This document shows positions 44,643 to 53,659 of a DNA stretch of 64,000 nt, piece after piece. The stretch's first letter is position 1. Each line of letters opens with the position of its first letter. Made by a program: the position numbers and the translations under genes. The DNA is taken from assembly GCA_020636195.1 (NCBI GenBank), contig JACJYH010000003.1, positions 372,001 through 436,000 on the forward strand, given 5' to 3'. Under the pieces are notes generated by a model. The model saw only the letters and a list, made by a program, of their open reading frames with translations. It ran no database searches and was not told the DNA's origin. The DNA is from Lewinellaceae bacterium (GTDB lineage: Bacteria > Bacteroidota > Bacteroidia > Chitinophagales > Saprospiraceae).

Positions 44643-45755
44643 TTATTCGCTTGTCAGTAATTTTATTGTATGATACCAATAAAAAAGTGCTTCGCCTTTT
44701 GCTACAAATTTCAGTCGCTTGTTTAGAAAATTGTAGTCCGTATTGGTTATTAAATAGTCTGTCAAAGAAATTTTTTCGCTGAATTTTGTTAGTTCGCTCT
44801 TGTCTGCTAAAATAACGGAAGCCAAATAAGCGGCTTTTGCTGCTGCAACTTGTGCTTCTAAAATTTCAAATTTCCCAACAAACACAAAGTGTCGGAATTG
44901 GTTAATGCCTGTATTGATTTCAGCAAACTTTGCTTTTTCATCTTCGGTTTTTAAGATGTCTTTTTTTGCTATCAGCAAAGCCGTATCAATCGTATCTTGA
45001 AGCACTTGTTCAACCGATTTTATTTTTCGCTCAGGTCTATATTCAATTTCTCCTTTGACAGTTTCCCAAAATGATTTTTTAAAAATGGACAAGTCAGTCA
45101 GCAAATCAAACAAATTACCAATGTCAAACAGTTGCTTTAAAAGCTCTTTTTCCTTTTCTGCTTTGTATGGAATACCTGTTGTGTTAGGTGCAAATGCTGT
45201 GAGTTTATCGCCTAAAATGGAATTAATGTCGGGCGTTGTAACGAAAACTCTTTCGTCATTTTGTAATATCCATTCTGTTTCCAAAGGAATTTCAATCAAT
45301 GCCGGATAATGATTTTCTGCAAACAGAATATCCAATAAAATTTCTCTTTCGGGATTTGAAATTAGTTCTCCTTGTTGATTTTTGTTTGCAAAATTTGAAT
45401 GGTAAATAAACTTGTAATGTGCTTTCGGAATATCTCCATTATAACTTCGTTTTTCATCTAATTCCATTCGGGTAAAGGCACTTGTTTCTTCAATTTTAGA
45501 AAGATACTTTTCCAATTCTTTCCTGCTGGTTTTAGGACTAACTATAATATCAATGTCCACCGAAAAACGTTTAGGTTCTTTCATCAACAAAATCAAACTT
45601 GTTCCGCCTTTAAAAATGAATTCTAAACCGCTAAATTGTAATTGCTCCAACAAATACAAGGCATAAATCATACTTTCCATTAACGTTGGGTCATTACTGT
45701 ATTTCTTTCTTTTTTCAACAATCCATTCGGCTGAAAGTGTTTTCAAGTCAATCAT
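44643..45755 (-). CDS. AbiEii/AbiGii nucleotidyltransferase toxin
   Basis: A 370-residue nucleotidyltransferase-like protein. FIFKGGTSLILLMKEPKRFS with VDIDI (50-70) contains the GGTS and D-x-D motifs of the AbiEii fold. A later block, TPDINSILGDKLTAFAPNTT, matches the conserved region that follows. AbiEii proteins inhibit growth, in studied cases by modifying tRNA, and are restrained by AbiEi. It overlaps the antitoxin-like gene by 8 bp (45748-45755) in antitoxin-first order, as in AbiE operons. Confidence 0.9.
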   Translation of the reverse strand: MIDLKTLSAEWIVEKRKKYSNDPTLMESMIYALYLLEQLQFSGLEFIFKGGTSLILLMKEPKRFSVDIDIIVSPKTSRKELEKYLSKIEETSAFTRMELDEKRSYNGDIPKAHYKFIYHSNFANKNQQGELISNPEREILLDILFAENHYPALIEIPLETEWILQNDERVFVTTPDINSILGDKLTAFAPNTTGIPYKAEKEKELLKQLFDIGNLFDLLTDLSIFKKSFWETVKGEIEYRPERKIKSVEQVLQDTIDTALLIAKKDILKTEDEKAKFAEINTGINQFRHFVFVGKFEILEAQVAAAKAAYLASVILADKSELTKFSEKISLTDYLITNTDYNFLNKRLKFVAKGEALFYWYHTIKLLTSE

Positions 45756-46503
45756 TCAATATGTTTTTAGGAATATCTGTTTTATCGGTAAAAAATTGTC
45801 GCAACTCAATATCTTTTCTTCTTCGTTTGGCGTAGTAAAATACTTTTGTAAAATCAATTGCATAACGGCTGTAAGCTGTATTTACGATGTAAGTTAATTC
45901 GCTACCTTGAAATGCTGCAAACAATTTTTTGTCGGAATACAAATCAACTATCAATTTTTCAAGCGTTGTAGTCGTTACATTGTTTATCTTTTGAATAGGA
46001 GACTTTGAAACTAACGGAAGTAAAACGATTGCCTTTTTGCTTTCATAAATATATCGTTCAATTTCTTTTTCTTTGGGTTGAATAAAAATGTCGCCTAATT
46101 TTTGTTCTTTCAAAAAATCATAAGCAGGTTCTAATGCTTCTTTTTCCACTTGCAAAATTGTGATATGCTTTGCAGGAAGATGAAGCATAAATTCGCTAAC
46201 AATTTGTGTTGTCCATACGCAAAATTTCAGGGTTGAAAATTGTTTCTCAATAATTGCATAAATTTTCTGTGTTACCTTGTCAATATTGGGCTTAAAAACA
46301 GGTTTGAAAGAAAGAGTAAAAAGTCCCCTTGAAATAGAAGATATGATTTGCTTTTCTTTCAGGTTGTATATCGTCCACCTGAAAGTTGTTTCTTTCATTT
46401 CGGGTTTAAACTCTGTGTAAAAGTCATAAAGTTCTTTTCGGGAAAAGGATTTCCTACTCCTAAAATGTTGCCGAAGTTGTTCTATGGTAATGTCTTTTGC
46501 CAC
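45748..46503 (-). CDS. AbiEi-like antitoxin/regulator (DUF6577 type)
   Basis: About 251 residues with an N-terminal winged-helix region (ITIEQLRQHFRSRKSFSRKE, FRWTIYNLKEKQIISSISRG) followed by a DUF6577-type body (VWTTQIVSEFMLHLPAKHIT, VTTTTLEKLIVDLYSDKKLF). I place the start at GTG 46501-46503 rather than the ATG at 46542, because a TATCTTTG promoter element (46524-46531) lies between them and would put the ATG upstream of the transcription start. It probably represses the operon and counteracts the toxin. Confidence 0.78.
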   Translation of the reverse strand: MAKDITIEQLRQHFRSRKSFSRKELYDFYTEFKPEMKETTFRWTIYNLKEKQIISSISRGLFTLSFKPVFKPNIDKVTQKIYAIIEKQFSTLKFCVWTTQIVSEFMLHLPAKHITILQVEKEALEPAYDFLKEQKLGDIFIQPKEKEIERYIYESKKAIVLLPLVSKSPIQKINNVTTTTLEKLIVDLYSDKKLFAAFQGSELTYIVNTAYSRYAIDFTKVFYYAKRRRKDIELRQFFTDKTDIPKNILND

Positions 46504-46523
46504 CGCTTTATTTGCTTTGACTG

Positions 46524-46531
46524 CAAAGATA
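46524..46531 (-). promoter_or_regulatory. Likely AbiE operon -7 promoter element
   Basis: On the minus strand TATCTTTG fits TAnnTTTG, about 20 bp before the GTG start. T-rich TTTG strings lie just upstream but not at ideal spacing. Its position decides the start call for the antitoxin gene. Confidence 0.45.
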
Positions 46532-46542
46532 ATAAAAATCAA

Positions 46543-47023
46543 ACAAAAGACAGCATCACGAAAAAAGTGTCAAATGTTAGTTTTTTAAACAAAGGACAGC
46601 AAAGTAATGTTTGCTGGCAAATGTTTGAAGTTGAATAATCAATTCTCTATCTTAAAAATTTCCATAAAAATTTTTATTCCATTTCATACAAGGTCAAAAA
46701 CATACCCTTTTCCTTATGCTTTACATTCTTAGGATTTGGAAATCAATCTAATAAAATGTGATGCTCTATACATCCCTCTCAGAATCTCTCCCGATGCACC
46801 ATTTACTTAGGTAAATATGAGTATATTGTAATCTTACATTCATGATCCTAACTAGTTTTTACAATCATGTTTATCTATGAGATGGTAGAGATTGTCGAAT
46901 AATGTTGGAACAAAGCAAAGTCATCCTTAAATTTGTGCAAAGATTGATGATATCGGTAAGATTGCTTCATATTTTAAATCCACCCTAGCCTACTGGGCCA
47001 AGCAGAATTGGTTCTATCATGGT
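46543..47023. other. Divergent intergenic region with kinase promoter
   Basis: Spacer between the AbiE-type operon (minus) and the LytS-type kinase (plus). TTG (46905-46907) and TAAATTTG (46928-46935), 20 bp apart, form a good promoter for the kinase. A short ATG frame at 46947 stops at 46988. The kinase frame itself stays open upstream to 46931 with protein-like codons but no standard start. Nothing else is seen. Confidence 0.5.
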
Positions 47024-48001
47024 GTGTTTTGGTTCATACTGTGGATTCTCATGTTTACCACATCTATCAGCCAGTTTGGTTGGTGGTATGCGCTGAGTGT
47101 CAGTTTTGTGAATATTCTTTTTTTCGCAATATTTGCATATTTTGATTACTTCATTCTCTTTCCAAGATATGCCAAAGATAGGCTGATAGCATGGCATATA
47201 GGCGCATTGGCTGTTGCAGCTATAGTATTTACACCCATAAAAACGGCAGCATTGATCATTACTTCCACGGGAAATGCTGATATTCAAAATATCTTAAAAG
47301 AAGATGTATTTTTCATTTTCATATCCACGTTTTTGGTGGGCGTAGGTACAAGTATTTTCTCCATTGTCAATGCTTGGATGGTAGAAAGAAATGAGATGGC
47401 AGACTTGGAGAGTAAAACCCTGCAATCCGAGCTTAAGTTTCTAAAGTCTCAGATCAATCCACATTTTTTATTTAATACGCTCAATAGTTTATACGCCCAC
47501 ACCTTGAAAAAAACAGATGATGCTCCGGACATCGTCCTAAAACTTTCTGAAATGATGCGGTATATGCTCTACGATTGCAATGAAAAAGAAGTGTTTTTGG
47601 ACAAAGAGATCAAGTACATCCAAAACTACCTTGACCTAGAATCCATAAGGCATGGTGGAAGGATAGACATTCGCTTTGAAATAGATGGTCAGGTAGATCA
47701 ACAGAAAATTGCACCCCTGATCATGATGCCATTTATAGAAAATGCTTTCAAGCACGGCACTACATCACAGATAAACGAGGCTTTTGTGTATTTTAAACTC
47801 AATGTGGATCGCACAAAATTGTTCTTAAATTTAAGAAACAGTAAGGCTGCATCCATTCCCAAACCCATCATCATCCAATCTGGAGGCATTGGACTTAACA
47901 ATGTCAAAAGAAGATTGGACATATTGTATCCGAATAAACATCTCCTTCACATTGACGAAAGTCCTAAAGAATATCAAGTATCTTTGCAAATAGATTTATA
48001 A
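47024..48001 (+). CDS. LytS/YehU-type sensor histidine kinase
   Basis: About 325 residues from a GTG start. Four hydrophobic helices (to about residue 120) precede a His_kinase domain with KSQINPHFLFNTLNSL (His147) and an HATPase N-box region (PLIMMPFIENAFKHG, GGIGLNNVKRRL). The N-terminus may extend upstream: codons back to 46931 read like protein (STLAYWAKQNWFYHG) but no ATG, GTG or TTG is in frame. It is followed 16 bp downstream by its LytTR regulator. The signal is unknown. Confidence 0.85.
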   Translation: MFWFILWILMFTTSISQFGWWYALSVSFVNILFFAIFAYFDYFILFPRYAKDRLIAWHIGALAVAAIVFTPIKTAALIITSTGNADIQNILKEDVFFIFISTFLVGVGTSIFSIVNAWMVERNEMADLESKTLQSELKFLKSQINPHFLFNTLNSLYAHTLKKTDDAPDIVLKLSEMMRYMLYDCNEKEVFLDKEIKYIQNYLDLESIRHGGRIDIRFEIDGQVDQQKIAPLIMMPFIENAFKHGTTSQINEAFVYFKLNVDRTKLFLNLRNSKAASIPKPIIIQSGGIGLNNVKRRLDILYPNKHLLHIDESPKEYQVSLQIDL

Positions 48002-48017
48002 CAAAATTCACCTTATC

Positions 48018-48737
48018 ATGATACAATGCATCATCATAGACGATGAACCCTTGGCCTTGGATATTTTGGAAAACTATATCCAGCGACTCCCAAATTTAAA
48101 TCTGATTGGCAGGTGTGAAAATGCCATCCAAGCCAATGAAATCATTCAAAACCACAAGGTTGATCTGATGTTTTTAGATATTCAGATGCCGGGATTGACG
48201 GGAATCGAGTTTCTCAAAGCATTGAAAAATCCGCCTCTGGTTATTTTTACGACTGCACATGCAGATTTTGCGGTACAAGGATTTGAGTTGGATGCCATTG
48301 ATTATCTTTTGAAGCCCATTTCCATGGAGAGATTTCTCAGAGCTGTCAATAAAGCTACTGAAAAAATTCATGCACAACAGCCTGCATCCGAGAAGAAAGA
48401 AGAAGATGAAGACTTTTTCTTTGTAAAAGCCGATAAGAAATTGATCCGTATAAACTATGAAGACATATTGTACATAGAAGGTTTGAAAGATTACGTCATC
48501 ATCCGTCTGGAAACGGGCAGAGTCATCACGCTTCAAACTATGAAAAGCCTAGAAGACAGATTGCCTGAACAGACGTTCAGAAGGGTGCATAGATCGTATA
48601 TTGTAAACATCACAAAGATCACGGCGGTACAAGGAAATGCGGTTGAACTGATGGAAAATGGCAAGGTAAAAAGTATGCCTATAGGCAAAAACTACAAGGA
48701 TGAACTCATAGAGAAAATCAAAGAGAAGAAGTGGTAA
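48018..48737 (+). CDS. LytTR-family response regulator
   Basis: A 239-residue two-domain regulator. The receiver (1-120) has IIIDDEPLAL, phosphoacceptor Asp54 in LMFLDIQMPG, and LLKPISMERF. The LytTR DNA-binding domain (about 135-235) has FFVKADKKLIRINYEDILYI and FRRVHRSYIVNITKI. It is cognate to the LytS-type kinase 16 bp upstream. The minus-strand NlpC/P60 gene ends only 4 bp beyond its stop. Confidence 0.92.
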   Translation: MIQCIIIDDEPLALDILENYIQRLPNLNLIGRCENAIQANEIIQNHKVDLMFLDIQMPGLTGIEFLKALKNPPLVIFTTAHADFAVQGFELDAIDYLLKPISMERFLRAVNKATEKIHAQQPASEKKEEDEDFFFVKADKKLIRINYEDILYIEGLKDYVIIRLETGRVITLQTMKSLEDRLPEQTFRRVHRSYIVNITKITAVQGNAVELMENGKVKSMPIGKNYKDELIEKIKEKKW

Positions 48738-48741
48738 TCCA

Positions 48742-49212
48742 TCAATCTATTACATTGCGCACCTGCAAGAATCGTTTTTTATAGTAAGGATCGAACATAT
48801 GATCTATCGTAATGCCTTTCTGTACTGAAGAATGGATAAAGTAGAGTGTGTCACCTGACCAATGGTGCACAAGACCCACGTGTCCCGGTCGGGAATTCTT
48901 TACAGTTCGACCACGGAACACCAAAATATCTCCCGGTTTTGAAGCATGGATGTCGTCCACCCTTTTGCCATCATGGATTTGCGAGATGGAACTGCGCGTC
49001 ACCACTACATCCACCTTTGAAAGGATATACCGAACATACCCCGAACAATCAAAAATTTGGTTTCCGTGTTTATGTTTGTAAGGTTTCCCCAAGAATTCCT
49101 CTGCATATGTGAGTACCGCTTCTCGCTTCAAATCTTGCTGCGTAAGCACACCTTGCGTACCTAGCTTGAGAGGAAGTAAAAAAAAGACAATAAGTATAGG
49201 TTTCCAAGACAT
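48742..49212 (-). CDS. NlpC/P60 family peptidoglycan hydrolase
   Basis: A 156-residue exported hydrolase with signal peptide MSWKPILIVFFLLPLKLG. The papain-like core shows NQIFDCSGYVRYIL (nucleophile Cys56), KPGDILVFRG and GHVGLVHHWSGD (catalytic His). Such enzymes cleave gamma-D-Glu-diamino-acid bonds in cell-wall peptides. It is convergent with the LytTR gene and divergent from mazG. Confidence 0.9.
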   Translation of the reverse strand: MSWKPILIVFFLLPLKLGTQGVLTQQDLKREAVLTYAEEFLGKPYKHKHGNQIFDCSGYVRYILSKVDVVVTRSSISQIHDGKRVDDIHASKPGDILVFRGRTVKNSRPGHVGLVHHWSGDTLYFIHSSVQKGITIDHMFDPYYKKRFLQVRNVID

Positions 49213-49308
49213 ACATCATCTTTTGGGAATGAATTCAACGACAATTTACAAAAAAAATTGCCCTTTACCATTATTGGTCTGTAGATTTTCCAATGCAAAT
49301 ATAATACC

Positions 49309-49316
49309 TACCTTTG
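49309..49316 (+). promoter_or_regulatory. Likely mazG -7 promoter element
   Basis: TACCTTTG, identical to the lpdA element, 20 bp before the mazG ATG. It lies inside the longer open frame that begins at 49109, so it supports the internal start. The -33 box is not clear. Confidence 0.45.
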
Positions 49317-49336
49317 CGGCTTCATATAATGTAGTC

Positions 49337-50119
49337 ATGATAGAACACCACAATGCCAAATTTTCAGATGCCACTGATGCATTCAGGCGGCTACTGAACA
49401 TCATGGAGGATCTTAGGCAATATTGTCCATGGGACAAAAAACAAACCTTAGAATCTCTTCGCATCCTCACCATTGAAGAAGTGTATGAACTCTCAGAAGC
49501 CATCATAGCTTCAGATTATCAAGATATAAAAGAAGAGCTGGGAGACATTCTACTGCATCTCGTTTTTTATGCCAAAATAGCGTCTGAAAATAACCACTTT
49601 GATATAGCAGATTCCATTCATTCGGTGTGCAATAAACTTGTAGAAAGACACCCTCACATCTATGGTGATGTAGTAGCCAATACAGAAGAAGAAGTCAAGA
49701 AAAACTGGGAGACCATCAAGCTGAAAACAGGTAAAAAATCTGTCCTTTCAGGTGTACCAAATGGACTTCCGGCAATGGTAAAAGCCTATAGAATGCAAGA
49801 AAAAACAGCGCAGTTTGGGTTTGAATGGGAAGATAGACACGGTGTGTGGGACAAGGTCAAAGAGGAAGTTCATGAGCTAGAGATAGCAGTTCAAAACAAT
49901 GATAAGAAAGACATAGAAATGGAATTTGGTGATGTGCTCTTTTCCCTCGTCAACTACGGCAGATATCTCAAAATCGACCCGGAAGCCGCCCTTGAAAAAG
50001 TCAATAAAAAATTCAAAAAACGATTTGAATACATCGAGGTTAACAGTACAAAACCTCTAGAAAACATGACCTTGGACGAAATGGAATCCCTCTGGCAAGA
50101 AGCGAAAAAGGAGGAATAG
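49337..50119 (+). CDS. mazG: Nucleoside triphosphate pyrophosphohydrolase MazG
   Basis: 260 residues from ATG 49337, close to the usual length. Two MazG domains are visible: LRQYCPWDKKQTLESLRILT, EEVYELSEAI and EELGDILLHLVFYAK in the first; EEVHELEIAV and EFGDVLFSLVNYGRY in the second, each with the E-x2-E ... E-x2-D metal motif. Hydrolyses non-canonical or surplus NTPs. The frame is open 76 codons upstream, but a TACCTTTG promoter lies in that extension and it overlaps the NlpC gene. Confidence 0.93.
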   Translation: MIEHHNAKFSDATDAFRRLLNIMEDLRQYCPWDKKQTLESLRILTIEEVYELSEAIIASDYQDIKEELGDILLHLVFYAKIASENNHFDIADSIHSVCNKLVERHPHIYGDVVANTEEEVKKNWETIKLKTGKKSVLSGVPNGLPAMVKAYRMQEKTAQFGFEWEDRHGVWDKVKEEVHELEIAVQNNDKKDIEMEFGDVLFSLVNYGRYLKIDPEAALEKVNKKFKKRFEYIEVNSTKPLENMTLDEMESLWQEAKKEE

Positions 50120-50188
50120 ACCCTTCAAAAATCAGTATTTTCAGCGAATTTAATTGCAAGAACCATGAAAGTTCAAATCCTATAATCC

Positions 50189-52888
50189 TTACTCCCCTAT
50201 TTCTATATGACTATGATTAACAAAGTTACCTGATGAAAGTACTATGATATCATTCAATATTACATGGTCGATTTCAATTAGACCATTTGATTGGTTGTTT
50301 ACAAGACCATCAACCTTTATACCATGGGTCTCTGAGTTCGTCACAAAAAATCTACCCCAATTGTTACAGATACCATGAATTATTGCAGATGCTTGTAATC
50401 CACTATTATCACCATCGATCGTAAGCTCGGCATTTTGATTTATGTTCAATACACTATTGTCTGCAACTTCTAGACTCTTTATCAATGTATTACCAGTGAG
50501 AGAAACGGATACATTTTCAATAATAATAACATGCTGACAAGGCAGAGGTGTTATCATTTGATTCCAATTATTCGGATCTTGCCATGAAACACCGTCACCG
50601 TTACCTGTCCAAACTACTGTGGCACCATTGTCAATGAGTCCATCACAATTATTATCTATTCCGTCACATAACTCAATTTTTCCGGGATAAATATCGGGAT
50701 TTGACGGGGCACAATCAAACACATCGCAGACTCCATCGCCGTCTGAGTCTTGGGCAGATGTCAAATTACTGCCAAAACAAGTTGGGCAATTTTGTTCATA
50801 TAATTTTACATTGATCTCGTCAAAGTAGCTGTCATTGTCTGTACCGGCAAGTCTCGTACCTTTGAGCATAACTTTAATTTGACGTGTTCCGGCAGGGATA
50901 TTGATATCTTGAGTTTTAAGTGTCCATGTCGAAGTGCTACTGGTGATTGTAGGGGTTGTTAGTAACACTCCTCCACCAGCATTCAAAAACTCAAGATACA
51001 TTTCAGGTTTATCATTGTTACTGGCATATGCTCTCATATAAGCACTATATTTTGCATAGACCTGTCCGTTATCAATTAAGGCTGAGTACCCAGAAACATT
51101 GACAATTTGCTGCGCTAGTCCCATTGAACTTTCATTTGCGCACACACCGCCAACTGCAAAAAATCTTGAACCAATGTACACAGGAACTGAATTACATTCA
51201 TTATTTGTAAGGGACTCTATGGCACCACTCCAGTTTGAGATTCCACTTTCAGCGCCATTATTCAGAACTAAATTTGTGGTAAGAAAATTGTTACTTGACT
51301 TAGTGTGAAATGTCAATGGATCGGACCAATCACTCCAATCTAAAAACTCATTTCTGTACCTAACTCTCCAACAATAAGTATTTCCAGATTGAAGACCTTG
51401 AACGTCTTGGTCAGTAAGGTCGTCATTTGCTTGGGTATTTACCTCATTGTACCAGTTTTCATTTTGCTTCCAGATATTGATGACATTGCTTCCATTAAAA
51501 TCACATCCTTGTGCTACCTGCCAGTGGGTCCCTTGATGTATGGCATTAGGGGTGGCAAAATCTGACGCTTTGAGAAAGACACAATTGACCGAAATTGAAT
51601 CCACTGAAGGATAAACTCCAAATGGTTTCTTCGGCCCGTAACCATATCTTTTGATTGTTAAGTCATCAGATAAAGTGTTATTCTTTGCAACATATTGATC
51701 GCCTCGAGAAAACCTTCTTAATCTAAATTTTGGGTTCAACCCGGCCTCTACCTGCATGAGTACAAAACCATAGTCATCTTCGCTGATGACAAATTCTTCA
51801 TAATCAGCATTGGGAAATTCACCCCAATTGTCAATGGAACCGCCCGCAACCGCTACATTGACCCATAAATGATGATGGTCCCTTGATTCGCCTCTCGAAT
51901 ATGAATGGGTATGACCAAAAAAATGTAGAGATGGTTTACCATAGGTTGTTGAAAAATTTTCCAATACTTGTATGATATCACCCGTAAAATCACTTTCTCC
52001 GGGAACCCATAGTTCAGATTTGTACGGATGGTGTAATTGTGCAAAAACAAAGTCTATATGCGGGTCCAAACCTGCTTCATCGAGAACACCTTGGAGCCAA
52101 GTAATCTGTTCAGTCAGCTGAGCTGATGGGCTATTTGAATTGAGCCCAATGAGTCTGACGTTTGAAATATCCTTATACCACCATTCTTCCGGATTTCCCG
52201 AGGAACCATTAAGTGGAAGTGTGAAATACTTTAAAAAATTTGGTAATCCGCCACTATAATATTCGTGATTTCCCGGTACCGGATACGTAGGAACATATGG
52301 AGTTATAGAATCAGAAAGATTGAAAAAATCAGTACGCCAGCTGCTATATGTGCCACCTGTTTGAACTAAATCTCCCGGAATGATGATTCCATGTATATCT
52401 TGCACTCCCTTCTCCAATGCCGTATCAACAACTGGAATGATGCCATTTTTTACTAAGTTTTCAAAAACGGTGGGATTATTCACATCCCTTTGCATATCAG
52501 ACATTGCCACAAAATTTATGGGCTGATTACTGGATTTCAAGGGTGGGGTGTGAAAGTGATATATGTATGAAGCTGATCCTGAAGCCATCATAACTTGATA
52601 GTAATACTTGGTTTCAGGAGTCAAACCTTCTATGGTAGCTGAATGTATCCTTGATGAGCCACTACCTACGATGCTAGTACTTTGGACGGTATAATCCAAA
52701 TTACTAGAGCTACTTCCCCAATGTACAAAACCATTACCGCTAGCATTTGCTTCCCACATAACAACGATACTCTGTGGTGTCGCATCTTGTAGGTAAGGTT
52801 TGACTACAATAGTTTGCCCTTCCATTATATTGGGTAATAATAATAGGTAAAATAAAAAACTATAAGAGAAATTTAAAATATACTTCAT
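50189..52888 (-). CDS. Purple acid phosphatase-like secreted metallophosphoesterase
   Basis: An 899-residue secreted enzyme: a signal peptide, an N-terminal fibronectin-like domain (KPYLQDATPQSIVVMWEANA), then the phosphoesterase core with MSDMQRD, IPGDLVQTGG, VPGNHEYYSG, LHHPYKSELW and FGHTHSYSRG. C-terminal modules include a carbohydrate-binding-like domain, Ca-binding DSDGDGVCDVFDCAP, a MopE-like CDGIDNNCDGLIDNG, and a G8-like beta domain. Unexpectedly it ends HSHIEIGE with no T9SS tail, so the 3' end may be truncated or export may differ. Confidence 0.88.
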   Translation of the reverse strand: MKYILNFSYSFLFYLLLLPNIMEGQTIVVKPYLQDATPQSIVVMWEANASGNGFVHWGSSSSNLDYTVQSTSIVGSGSSRIHSATIEGLTPETKYYYQVMMASGSASYIYHFHTPPLKSSNQPINFVAMSDMQRDVNNPTVFENLVKNGIIPVVDTALEKGVQDIHGIIIPGDLVQTGGTYSSWRTDFFNLSDSITPYVPTYPVPGNHEYYSGGLPNFLKYFTLPLNGSSGNPEEWWYKDISNVRLIGLNSNSPSAQLTEQITWLQGVLDEAGLDPHIDFVFAQLHHPYKSELWVPGESDFTGDIIQVLENFSTTYGKPSLHFFGHTHSYSRGESRDHHHLWVNVAVAGGSIDNWGEFPNADYEEFVISEDDYGFVLMQVEAGLNPKFRLRRFSRGDQYVAKNNTLSDDLTIKRYGYGPKKPFGVYPSVDSISVNCVFLKASDFATPNAIHQGTHWQVAQGCDFNGSNVINIWKQNENWYNEVNTQANDDLTDQDVQGLQSGNTYCWRVRYRNEFLDWSDWSDPLTFHTKSSNNFLTTNLVLNNGAESGISNWSGAIESLTNNECNSVPVYIGSRFFAVGGVCANESSMGLAQQIVNVSGYSALIDNGQVYAKYSAYMRAYASNNDKPEMYLEFLNAGGGVLLTTPTITSSTSTWTLKTQDINIPAGTRQIKVMLKGTRLAGTDNDSYFDEINVKLYEQNCPTCFGSNLTSAQDSDGDGVCDVFDCAPSNPDIYPGKIELCDGIDNNCDGLIDNGATVVWTGNGDGVSWQDPNNWNQMITPLPCQHVIIIENVSVSLTGNTLIKSLEVADNSVLNINQNAELTIDGDNSGLQASAIIHGICNNWGRFFVTNSETHGIKVDGLVNNQSNGLIEIDHVILNDIIVLSSGNFVNHSHIEIGE

Positions 52889-53132
52889 AAAAACAAAATG
52901 ATAAAAAACAATATAAAGTGGTCAAAAATTAAATTCATGACAACACATGCACTTAATATACAAAAATCGTACAAATATCCTCAATTTTTCTGTTTTTACA
53001 AAAGAAATTCATATAACAGCAAGGAAAAATGTTAATATTATAATAATTTTGAAATTATTGAAATAATATTACGAAAAATGGTATTATTTTTACATCATTA
53101 TTTTCTGTTAAAATTTAAATCATTATTTGAAC

Positions 53133-53600
53133 ATGAAACAATTTTTGTTTTTACTTAGCTTTATCGTATTAGGAGCAATGACTGCTAATGCACAATGCAC
53201 TAAATCTGCCTCAAAGGCTTGTTGTGCAAAAAAATCTGCTTCTGCCAATGCATCTGCCGACGCCACTGATGTAGCTGCTTACGTTATGGCTGCTGACAAA
53301 GCTGCAGAGGGAAATGAAAACATCGAAAAAAGAGTTTGTGAAAAATCAGGAAACGTATCTTATTACGAGAAATCTGTTTGCCCTATGAGTGGTAACGTTT
53401 CTTGGAATGAAGTGAAATTCGATTCACAAACAAGTACATTCACTAGAGTAGCTTCTGCATCTATGGAAAAAGAGATGGAAGAAGCACCAGCTGCCACAAC
53501 AAAAGCTTGTGCAGGTCAAAAAGACGGCAAAGCATGCTCAAAGAAAGATGGCAAAGCTTGTTGCAAAAAAGACGGAGCAAAATGCGCTAAGAAAGCGTAA
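53133..53600 (+). CDS. Secreted Cys- and Lys-rich protein
   Basis: About 155 residues from ATG 53133 (MKQFLFLLSFIVLGAMTANA, signal peptide). The mature part begins CTKSASKACCAKKSA, then has two similar blocks, VCEKSGNVSYYEKS and VCPMSGNVSWNEV, and ends in a Cys-Lys-Gly-Asp tail (KACAGQKDGKACSKKDGKAC followed by CKKDGAKCAKKA). The paired Cys and the repeated CxxSGNV block suggest metal binding or disulfide pairing. No named family was recognised. A shared bidirectional terminator follows. Confidence 0.7.
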   Translation: MKQFLFLLSFIVLGAMTANAQCTKSASKACCAKKSASANASADATDVAAYVMAADKAAEGNENIEKRVCEKSGNVSYYEKSVCPMSGNVSWNEVKFDSQTSTFTRVASASMEKEMEEAPAATTKACAGQKDGKACSKKDGKACCKKDGAKCAKKA

Positions 53601-53621
53601 TTCGCCTAGTTCTAAAGAAAT

Positions 53622-53659
53622 AAAAAACCTCGTCGGCATCCACCTTCGAGGTTTTTTTT
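53622..53659. terminator. Bidirectional terminator between the Cys-rich gene and recO
   Basis: AACCTCG (from 53626) pairs with CGAGGTT (to 53653), with an A-run on the left and a T-run on the right, so it can end transcription from both strands: the plus-strand Cys-rich gene and the minus-strand recO operon. Confidence 0.85.

Noticed and set aside
48846..49112. Plus-strand frames opposite the NlpC/P60 gene
   Set aside because: No motif, and the NlpC/P60 catalytic residues on the other strand are unambiguous.
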